Shown piece after piece: positions 1 to 6,508 of a stretch of DNA of 64,000 nt; the stretch's first letter is position 1; every line of letters starts with the position of its first letter. The notes beneath the pieces were generated by a model, which saw only the letters and a program-made list of their open reading frames with translations, made no database searches and was not told the origin of the DNA. Location of the stretch: the NCBI GenBank assembly GCA_039794245.1, contig JBDIVS010000006.1, positions 62,001-126,000 on the forward strand, in the 5' to 3' direction. Position numbers and translations under genes: made by a program. The DNA comes from DAITQM01 sp039794245 (lineage in GTDB: Bacteria; Pseudomonadota; Gammaproteobacteria; Xanthomonadales; Wenzhouxiangellaceae).

Positions 1-451
1 CGTGAAGTGCGGCAGTGTCTGGGTTTGGGGGTGGTGCTGGAAGTCCGGGCCGACAGTGCGTTCTTCGCCGACGAGATCGTCACGATGCTCGGTAATGAGG
101 GGTGGAGTTTGCCCTGGCGGTGCCCTTCGAACGGTTCGGCGAACTCAAAAGTAGTGTCGAACAACGCCGCCGCTGGCCGCGGCTCAACGGCCGCTACAGC
201 TTCTTCGAGCAGTGGTGGGCACCGAAATCGTGGGCCTACCGCTACCGTTTTGTGTTCAGCCGGGCGCGATATCCCCAGCGTGCCACAGGCCCGGTACAGC
301 TCGATCTGTTCCAACCGGGCGATCCTGGCGATGACTTTCGCGCTGTGATCACCAACAAGTCGGTCTCGGCGCGCAAGGTGCTGCGCTTCTATCACGGCCG
401 TGCGACCCAGGAAGGGGTGTTCGCCGAATTGAAATCGCAGATTCACCCAAC
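1..451 (+). pseudogene. IS1380-family transposase remnant
   Basis: The 5' end lies outside the window. Reading starts in frame 1 with VRADSAFFADEIV, the conserved RADS block around a catalytic Asp of IS1380-type DDE transposases. It then shifts frame near base 100, apparently by loss of one G in a G-run, and continues in frame 3 with PFERFGELKSSVEQRRRW, a SFFEQWWAPKSW block and GRATQEGVFAELKSQ, all typical of the family. The reading frame stops abruptly after AELKSQ, where a repeat found elsewhere in the window begins, so the C-terminus is missing. A dead fragment, no longer able to transpose. Confidence 0.8.
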
Positions 452-474
452 TGTTGCATAAATTCCCGGAATTC
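442..474 (+). repeat. IS-end-like dispersed repeat, copy A
   Basis: This 33-base stretch, containing CCCAACTGTTGCATAAATT, is identical in inverse orientation to 21657-21689 and closely matches 54106-54146 inverted. It truncates the transposase fragment upstream and lies between it and the 3' end of trkH. The termini resemble transposon inverted repeats. Confidence 0.65.
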
Positions 475-517
475 GAGGTGCAAAACTGTGTCCAGACAAT
501 ACGAGCCGGTACAAAAT

Positions 518-1972
518 TCAGGCGTCTTTCCAGTACGCCGGGGTCAGCAGCACGAGCAGCGTGAAGATCTCCAGGCGGCCGAGCAGCATTGCGAAAACCA
601 GCACCGACTTGGCAACGGCGTTGAGGTCGGCGAAGTGCGGCCCGGCGACGCCGAGGCTGGGGCCGAGATTGGTCAGACAGGTGGCGACCGCCGAGAACGA
701 GGTTTCGAGATCGAGCCCGGTTGCATTGAGCAGCACCGACAAGATCGCGAAACTGGCGACGTAGATGAAAAAATAACCCCAGACGGCGGTGATGACGCGC
801 GATTCGACGGCCCGGCTGCCGATCCGGATGATGCCGGCCGACGCCGGATGGATCACCCGCTGGATTTCGCTCACCGCCTGCTTGTAAAGCAGCATGATGC
901 GGATTACCTTCATGCCGCCGCCGGTTGATCCGGCGCAGCCACCGATGAACACGATGAAGATGAAAAAGATCGGCAGAAAGCCCGGCCACAGATAAAATCC
1001 GGCTGTCGTATAGCCCGTCGAGGTCATGGTCGAGACCGCCTGGAACAACCCGAGGCGCAGGGCCGACGGCCAATGGGGCTCGACCCCGTAAAAAACGATC
1101 GCCGCCGTGGCGATGGCGGCGAAAACCAACAATAACGTCATATAGGTTCTGACCTCGGGATCCTGCTGGTACGGCACCAGGCTGGCCCGCCGCCAGGCCA
1201 GAAAGTGAATCGCAAAATTGATCCCGCCGAGGGTCATGAACACAATGGCGATCAGCTCGATCAGCAGGCTTTGAAAATGGGCGATGCTGGCATCGTAATT
1301 GGAATAACCACCGGTCGATAACGTGGTGAAGGCATGGGTCACGGCATCGAACCAACTCATGCCGGCAACGTGATAAGCGAGCATGCACAGCAACGTCAAA
1401 CTGAAGTAAATCGTCCACAGGGCTTTTGCGGTATCGGCGATCCGCGGCGTCAGTTTGCTGTCCTTGACTGGCCCCGGCATTTCGGCGCGATAGAGTTGCA
1501 AGCCGCCGATGCGCAGCATGGGCAGTACCGCGACGGCAAGCACGACGATACCCATGCCGCCCAGCCATTGCAGCAACGCACGATGGAACAACAGACCAGG
1601 CGGCATCGCCTCGAGACCGATCAACACCGTCGCGCCGGTGGTCGTCAGGCCGGAAACCGATTCGAAGATCGCATCAACGACGCCGACTTGCGGAACCTTA
1701 AGCATTACTATCGGCAGCGCACCGGCCAGGCCGATCACAATCCAGCTCAGCGCCACGACCAAAAACCCGTCGCGTAGCCGCAAATCGATGCGCACCCGGC
1801 GCGCCGGCCACCAAGCCGCGGCGCCGATCAGCAACAACCCAGAACCGGAGAGGATAAATGTCGTAAAGCTCGAATCGTCATAAACCCAGGCGATCAGTGC
1901 CGGCAGAAACTGCAAAACCCCAGCCAGCAGCAGCAACAGACTGAGCAGCCGACAAAGGAGGTTCGGATTCAT
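518..1972 (-). CDS. trkH: Trk potassium uptake protein TrkH
   Basis: Membrane subunit of the Trk K+ uptake system; it forms the ion pathway gated by cytoplasmic TrkA. The 484-residue product has the normal length for TrkH. It has about eight to ten hydrophobic segments and the four pore loops with selectivity-filter glycines: TTTGAT near residues 110-115, then TLSTGGYSN, TSTGYTTAGF and TNLGPSL. The start MNPNLL is chosen because its ATG overlaps the TrkA stop in a TGATG junction; a longer open frame upstream is only the shadow of trkA. It is the last gene of ntrX-trkA-trkH, which implies translational coupling to trkA. Confidence 0.96.
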   Translation of the reverse strand: MNPNLLCRLLSLLLLLAGVLQFLPALIAWVYDDSSFTTFILSGSGLLLIGAAAWWPARRVRIDLRLRDGFLVVALSWIVIGLAGALPIVMLKVPQVGVVDAIFESVSGLTTTGATVLIGLEAMPPGLLFHRALLQWLGGMGIVVLAVAVLPMLRIGGLQLYRAEMPGPVKDSKLTPRIADTAKALWTIYFSLTLLCMLAYHVAGMSWFDAVTHAFTTLSTGGYSNYDASIAHFQSLLIELIAIVFMTLGGINFAIHFLAWRRASLVPYQQDPEVRTYMTLLLVFAAIATAAIVFYGVEPHWPSALRLGLFQAVSTMTSTGYTTAGFYLWPGFLPIFFIFIVFIGGCAGSTGGGMKVIRIMLLYKQAVSEIQRVIHPASAGIIRIGSRAVESRVITAVWGYFFIYVASFAILSVLLNATGLDLETSFSAVATCLTNLGPSLGVAGPHFADLNAVAKSVLVFAMLLGRLEIFTLLVLLTPAYWKDA

Positions 1973-3348
1973 CAGACGTAGGTTGCCGACACCTCGAACA
2001 AGTGTTCGAGGTCGTGGATATGGCGTTTCTCGGTGGCCAGGATAATGACGTGATCGCCGGGTTCTATCGTGGTTTGGCGGTGGGCCATCAACACCTTTTC
2101 GCCGCGGACGATGCCACCGATCGTCGCCCCCGGCGGCAACTCGATCTCGGCGATCGCCCGGCCCACCACCCGCGAGGTGCCGGCGTCGCCCTTGGCCTCG
2201 GCCTCGATGGCCTCGGCTGCACCGCGGCGCAGCGAATGGACCCGCACCACGTTGCCACGGCGCATCCTGGCGAACAGGGCGCCGATCGTGATCTGCCGCG
2301 GTGAGACCGCGACGTCGATCTGCTGGCCTTCGACCAGGTCGGCGTAAACCGGGCGGTTGACGATGGTCACGACCTTCTTGGCGCCCAGGCGCTTGGCGAC
2401 CATCGACGACAGGATGTTGGCCTCGTCGTCGTTGGTCAGGGCGCAATAGATGTCGATGCGATCGATGCCTTCGTCGCGCAACAGTTCGCTGTCGGCGCAA
2501 TCGCCGACCAGGACGATGGCGTGCTCGAGATGTTCGGCGATGACTTTCGCCCGCTCGGTGCTGCGCTCGATGAGCTTGACGTGATAATCGCCGCCGAGTT
2601 TGACGGCCAGGCGTTCGCCGATATTGCCGCCGCCGGCCAGCATCACGCGCTTGATCGGCGCGACATTGCGGCATAGCTCGTTCATCACCCGGGGGATGTC
2701 GCGCCGGGCAGCGAGGAAAAACACCAGATCGTCGGCCTCGATCACCGTATCGCCTTCCGGAATCACCGCCTGCTCGCCGCGGAACAAGGCCACAACCCGC
2801 GTCTCGACCCCGGCTGGCATCTGTTCGGCCACGGCGCGCAATGGATGGCCGACCATCGGGCTGTCTGACGCGGCGCGTATGGCGACCATCTGCGCCTGGC
2901 CGTCGGCAAAATCGAGCACCTGCAAGGCACCGGGATATTCGATCAGGTGGTAGATGTGATCGGTGACCAGTTGTTCGGGGCTGATCAAAAGATCGATCGG
3001 GATGTGCTCGCGGGTGAATAGATTCGGCGTCTCGAGATATTCTGCGGCCCGGACGCGGGCGATGCGGGTTGGTGTGTTGTACAGGCTGTAGGCGATCTGG
3101 CAGGCCACCATGTTGACTTCGTCGCTGCTGGTCACCGCGACGATCATGTCGGCGTCCTCGATTCCGGCTCTGAGCAGCGTTGGCGGGTGTGCCGCATGGC
3201 CGCCGACTCCCTGGATATCGACCCGATCCTGGAGCTGGCGAAGCCGGCTTTCGTCGTGATCGACGACGCTGATATCGTAGTTCTCCCGCGCCAGGCTGAC
3301 TGCCAGACCGGCCCCGACCTGGCCGGCACCGAGGATGATGATTTTCAT
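1972..3348 (-). CDS. trkA: Trk system regulatory subunit TrkA
   Basis: Cytoplasmic NAD(H)-binding regulator of TrkH. The 458 residues form two tandem RCK units (Rossmann fold TrkA-N followed by TrkA-C): the first begins with GAGQVGAGLAVSL at residues 7-19, the second with AGGGNIGERLAVKL near residue 240. Both glycine-rich dinucleotide loops are intact. Length is the usual one for the two-domain proteobacterial protein. It starts five bases after the ntrX stop and overlaps trkH by one base, so the three genes form one operon. Confidence 0.97.
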   Translation of the reverse strand: MKIIILGAGQVGAGLAVSLARENYDISVVDHDESRLRQLQDRVDIQGVGGHAAHPPTLLRAGIEDADMIVAVTSSDEVNMVACQIAYSLYNTPTRIARVRAAEYLETPNLFTREHIPIDLLISPEQLVTDHIYHLIEYPGALQVLDFADGQAQMVAIRAASDSPMVGHPLRAVAEQMPAGVETRVVALFRGEQAVIPEGDTVIEADDLVFFLAARRDIPRVMNELCRNVAPIKRVMLAGGGNIGERLAVKLGGDYHVKLIERSTERAKVIAEHLEHAIVLVGDCADSELLRDEGIDRIDIYCALTNDDEANILSSMVAKRLGAKKVVTIVNRPVYADLVEGQQIDVAVSPRQITIGALFARMRRGNVVRVHSLRRGAAEAIEAEAKGDAGTSRVVGRAIAEIELPPGATIGGIVRGEKVLMAHRQTTIEPGDHVIILATEKRHIHDLEHLFEVSATYV

Positions 3349-3353
3349 AACGA

Positions 3354-4727
3354 TTATTTTACGCGATCGCCGGCATCGCCCCGCCGCGGCTCGATCCCCA
3401 ATGCCTTGAGCTTGCGGTAAAGATGCGTCCGCTCCATGCCGACCCGCGCGGCGAGCAGGCTGACGCTACCGCCGCAGTCATCGAGGTGATAGCGCAGATA
3501 ATCGGTTTCGAAGCGCTCGCGGGCATCGCGCAGCGGCAAGCGGTACAGTTCACCGGCGGCCGCCGGCAGCGCCGCGTGCTGCGACATCGCCTGCAGCGCT
3601 TCGCGGACTTCGGCAAGCCCGATTTCGCCCTCGCCGCCGCCGATCAGGAGGCGGCGGACCAGATTGATCAACTCGCGCAGATCGCCGGGCCACCGGTACT
3701 GGCGTAAATAATTCAGTGCCGCGGTCGCAAACGGCCGGTAGGTCAGATGCTCGCGGCCCGGAATCGTCTCGGCGTAATGGCGCACGATATCGGGGATATC
3801 GTCGAGATGCTCGCTGAGCCCCGGCAGGCGCAGGGCGCCGGCCTGCAACACCAGGTGCAGCGATTCGTCGAAGGCGCCGGAGCGCACCAGGGCCGCCGGA
3901 TCGCTGCTGGTGGCGGTCATCAAGCGCCCCTGCCAGAGGTGCTCTCCGGCAGCAGTGTTCAGCCGGCCCTTTTCCAGCACGCCGGCGATCCAGCGCTGGG
4001 CGCCGGGCGGCAGATTCTGCACTTCCTCGATGTACACCACGCCGCCGGTTGCGGTTTGGCGAAAGGCGCCGGGCAACGCCTCGTCACCGGCCAGGAAGTC
4101 GAACCAATCCTCGTTGCTGACCGCCTCCGGCTCGACTTCGATAAAGGGCATAGCCGCCTGTGGGCCGTGCTGGTAGAGCCAGCGAGCCAGCGAGCGGCGG
4201 CCGCTGCCCGGCTTGCCCTGGATCATCAGCGGCGTCGCCAAGCCGGCCAGGCGTTCGGCTTGCGCCCGCAGTTCCTGAACCGCAGGGTGTTTGCCGAGCG
4301 GCAAACGCGCCTCGTCCATCGCCGGTTTCGGCATGGCTTGCCGGCAACGCAGGCGGTGGGCTTCGAGCGCGTTGCCGACGGTGAGCAGCAGTTTGGCGAT
4401 GCTGAGCGGTTTTTCGATGAAATCCCAGGCCCCGAGCCGCGTCGCCTCGACCGCCGTTTCCAGCGTCCCGTGGCCCGAAATCATCACCACCGTACTTTGC
4501 TCCAGCACCCCGGCGTCGCGCCAGTCACGCAACAGGCTGATGCCGTCGATATCCGGCATCCAGACATCGAGCAGGATCAGGTCGGGATGGAAGCTGGCGC
4601 GCAGTTCGCCGGCCGCGCCGCCGTTCGCCGCGGTGGCACAGACATAGCCCTCGTCCTCGAGAATGTCCTTCAGCATCTCGCGGATATCGGGTTCGTCATC
4701 GACAATCAGAATCCGTGCTTGGGCCAT
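3354..4727 (-). CDS. ntrX: NtrX-like response regulator with a degenerate AAA+ domain
   Basis: The 457-residue protein starts at MAQARILIVDDEPD (ATG at 4727; earlier codons in the frame lack family similarity). The receiver domain is intact: Asp10/Asp11, phospho-acceptor Asp54, Lys106. The central AAA+ domain is eroded: Walker A is GKPGSGRR, with Arg for the catalytic Lys; Walker B is VVYIEEV; the GAFTGA loop that touches sigma-54 is absent; and the Arg-finger segment reads FDESLHLVL, with the arginines gone. The C-terminal Fis-type helix-turn-helix (LLAARVGMERTHLYRKLKAL) is well kept. It probably binds DNA under phosphorylation control without sigma-54 remodelling. No ntrY kinase gene lies upstream. 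Confidence 0.88.
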   Translation of the reverse strand: MAQARILIVDDEPDIREMLKDILEDEGYVCATAANGGAAGELRASFHPDLILLDVWMPDIDGISLLRDWRDAGVLEQSTVVMISGHGTLETAVEATRLGAWDFIEKPLSIAKLLLTVGNALEAHRLRCRQAMPKPAMDEARLPLGKHPAVQELRAQAERLAGLATPLMIQGKPGSGRRSLARWLYQHGPQAAMPFIEVEPEAVSNEDWFDFLAGDEALPGAFRQTATGGVVYIEEVQNLPPGAQRWIAGVLEKGRLNTAAGEHLWQGRLMTATSSDPAALVRSGAFDESLHLVLQAGALRLPGLSEHLDDIPDIVRHYAETIPGREHLTYRPFATAALNYLRQYRWPGDLRELINLVRRLLIGGGEGEIGLAEVREALQAMSQHAALPAAAGELYRLPLRDARERFETDYLRYHLDDCGGSVSLLAARVGMERTHLYRKLKALGIEPRRGDAGDRVK

Positions 4728-4753
4728 CACTCCACCGCTAGCGGGCCGCCAAC

Positions 4754-4771
4754 TGTTGCAAATATGCAACA
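4754..4771. promoter_or_regulatory. Inverted repeat upstream of ntrX
   Basis: TGTTGC-N6-GCAACA, a perfect 6+6 inverted repeat in an AT-rich stretch 27 bases before the ntrX start. Plausible operator, possibly for NtrX itself. It shares the 12-mer CCAACTGTTGCA (4749-4760) with the dispersed IS-end-like repeat, so it could instead be a mobile-element relic. Confidence 0.4.
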
Positions 4772-4940
4772 TTTTACACGGCATCAAGGTGAGCCGCGCC
4801 CGTGTATCACCCAACCCCGACGCGCTGCACGATATCCTGAGCCCGGTCCACAATGTTTTTCCGCTTTTGTCTGAGAAATGGTCGCTACTCACTCCCCCGA
4901 GGGAAGTGGGACGACGCGCATCTTTTCTGTTTGGGATGAC

Positions 4941-5393
4941 TCAAGGCGCTTTGGCATGTCGGCGGCTTTGAACAACGCGGCGCATTCGCACCAGCAAGGC
5001 GGCCGAAGGTATCACCTTGCCGTTGAGATACGTTGACAGCCGGCTGGCCGAGGTGCCGATTCGTTCGGCGAAGGCGGCGGCGCTCAGGCCTGATTGCTCC
5101 AGGCAATGCCGCACTTCCTCGGCGACCGCGGCGCGCTCGGATTCGCCGGCCGCCGCCCGCGCCCGTTGCAGCACGCGTTGCATCATTGCGGCAACCCCAT
5201 AGGGCCGGCTGACCGCCAGCGCCGCTTCCACACGGCGCGCAACCGGCCCCCAGGGTTCGGCATGGATGGCGCGCGCCAGGCGGCGCCAATGTTCGAGGCT
5301 GCCGCGTTCCAGCGCCGCCAGCACCGCCTCGGTCGGCCACGTCTCGACCGGCGCGCTAGGAGCAACATCGACATTCCGGAACCTGAGATTCAT
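4941..5393 (-). CDS. Helix-turn-helix protein, antitoxin-like
   Basis: The 150-residue protein begins MNLRFRNV. Its C-terminal third is an XRE/Cro-like helix-turn-helix (GLSAAAFAERIGTSASRLS followed by TYLNGK), preceded by a helical region with VETWPTEAVLAALERG. I recall similar small regulators from many genomes as partners in toxin-antitoxin-like pairs, but the family is not firmly identified. The ATG overlaps the stop of the upstream frame by four bases (ATGA), so it was the second gene of a coupled pair. The upstream partner is now only a fragment, which suggests an orphaned antitoxin or repressor. Confidence 0.65.
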   Translation of the reverse strand: MNLRFRNVDVAPSAPVETWPTEAVLAALERGSLEHWRRLARAIHAEPWGPVARRVEAALAVSRPYGVAAMMQRVLQRARAAAGESERAAVAEEVRHCLEQSGLSAAAFAERIGTSASRLSTYLNGKVIPSAALLVRMRRVVQSRRHAKAP

Positions 5394-5490
5394 GCCGCAT
5401 CCAAGATTAGATCGGCCAGCTCTTGGCAGATGGCCACGGTTCGATTCCAGTCGTGCCAGCGGGCTTTCAGCCCTTTGTAGTGGCTCAACT
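5390..5490 (-). pseudogene. 3' remnant of the HTH gene's upstream partner
   Basis: The last about 33 codons, ending SHYKGLKARWHDWN then RTVAICQELADLILDAA, read like a genuine coding end coupled by ATGA to the HTH gene. Upstream of about 5490 the same frame runs antisense to a PIN-domain fragment on the other strand and no longer looks like protein. I infer that a rearrangement removed the 5' part of this gene. The original family is not recognised. Confidence 0.4.
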
Positions 5491-5642
5491 CGGCGCTGAC
5501 GCGCCGGTCGGCCGGGCATTGTCGCTGGCCGGTGCCTGGATAGACGCGGCGGCCATCGAACAGAACGCGATCCTGGTGCACAAGGATCCGGAACTCGGCG
5601 CGCTGAAACTGGAACAGGAAATGCTGCCGTTCAAAAACTAAT
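5490..5642 (+). pseudogene. C-terminal remnant of a PIN-domain (VapC-like) toxin
   Basis: On the plus strand the frame reads AAAIEQNAILVHKDPELGAL and ends LEQEMLPFKN before TAA at 5642. This is the typical end of a PIN-domain nuclease, with the last acidic residue in HKDPE. No start and no first catalytic Asp precede it; the fragment joins the truncated gene on the other strand near 5490. Non-functional. Confidence 0.5.
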
Positions 5643-5806
5643 CTGAAAGCAAAAACCAGCCGCGACAAACCGGCCTATCGCGTTCAGTTTCTGAAGGCTT
5701 ACGAGCATTGCCTCGCCATCATCGACGAAATTTTCAGCATCGGTCTGTTACGAGTAAACACACAGTGCCGGGAATGCCGCAGCCGATGAGGCCACAGCGG
5801 CCGTGG

Positions 5807-6196
5807 TCAGCCAGCGACCGCGAGATCGGTATGTACGAAGTCCTCGCCCTTGAACAACAGCGCATGTCCGGTTGCGCTGGCCAGGGCATAGGCAAAGCAA
5901 TCGCCGAAGTTCAGCGCGGCGCGATGCCGGCCCTTGCCGAAACGAACCCAGGCATCGCTCGCCAGGCGGCCCTGCTCCGCATCGACCGGGACGATCTCGA
6001 TACCGGCCGACTCGATGAAGCGATCGAGATCGCGCGCGCCTTCGGCACCATAACGCGCTTCGATCATGATCGAGATTTCGACCCAGTTGGCAACCGACAG
6101 CAAGCGCGTTCCGGCCGCTTCGATGGCTTCGATGAACGGCCGGCGCTCCGGCTCGCCGAACAGGATCGCGGCCAACGCCGAGCTGTCGATGACCAT
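5807..6196 (-). CDS. vapC: VapC-type PIN-domain ribonuclease toxin
   Basis: The 129-residue protein has the PIN fold with all four acidic metal-binding residues visible: Asp4 (VIDSSAL), Glu40 (NWVEISI), Asp99 (FGDCFAYALA) and Asp119 (GEDFVHTD). Family members cleave specific RNAs, often initiator tRNA or the sarcin-ricin loop; the target here is unknown. The start overlaps the vapB stop by one base (TGATG), the normal order for a VapBC module. Confidence 0.93.
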   Translation of the reverse strand: MVIDSSALAAILFGEPERRPFIEAIEAAGTRLLSVANWVEISIMIEARYGAEGARDLDRFIESAGIEIVPVDAEQGRLASDAWVRFGKGRHRAALNFGDCFAYALASATGHALLFKGEDFVHTDLAVAG

Positions 6197-6450
6197 CAGC
6201 CGGGCAGACCGCGATCGTCGTAGCCCAGGATTTCATCCGCTGCGCGCGCGTCGCGAACCGGCAGGCCGGCGCAGTGCGCGGCGATGGATTCCAGTTGATC
6301 GGCCAGCGAGCGGCCGTGCCGTTCCCAGCGCACACGCGCCAGGCGCTCGCGCAGCGCCCGCGTCACGGCCTCGGTCTTGGTCTCGCCGGTCTGCCCGGCC
6401 AGTTCTGCGGCCAGCCGCTCGGTTTCGGTATTACGAATGTTCAATGCCAT
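6196..6450 (-). CDS. vapB: VapB-type antitoxin
   Basis: The 84-residue antitoxin has a short N-terminal DNA-binding part (MALNIRNTETERLAAELA, then the TGETKTEAV block typical of the PSK/Rv0623-type VapB family) and a C-terminal arm rich in charged residues that would wrap the toxin. It lies directly upstream of vapC with a one-base overlap. A palindrome about 22 bases before the start is a likely autorepression site. Confidence 0.9.
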   Translation of the reverse strand: MALNIRNTETERLAAELAGQTGETKTEAVTRALRERLARVRWERHGRSLADQLESIAAHCAGLPVRDARAADEILGYDDRGLPG

Positions 6451-6471
6451 TTCATTACAACATTACGGAAA

Positions 6472-6484
6472 GCTACATTGTAGC
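6472..6484. promoter_or_regulatory. Putative vapBC operator
   Basis: GCTACA-T-TGTAGC is a perfect inverted repeat 22 bases before vapB, followed by another GCTGCTAC half-site near 6494-6500. Position and symmetry fit VapBC autorepression. Confidence 0.45.
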
Positions 6485-6508
6485 ATCTCAATGCTGCTAC
6501 GGCACGTA

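Noticed and set aside
518..2674. A single 718-residue gene including trkH
   Set aside because: The first about 234 residues are an out-of-frame reading of trkA; TrkH begins at the TGATG junction.
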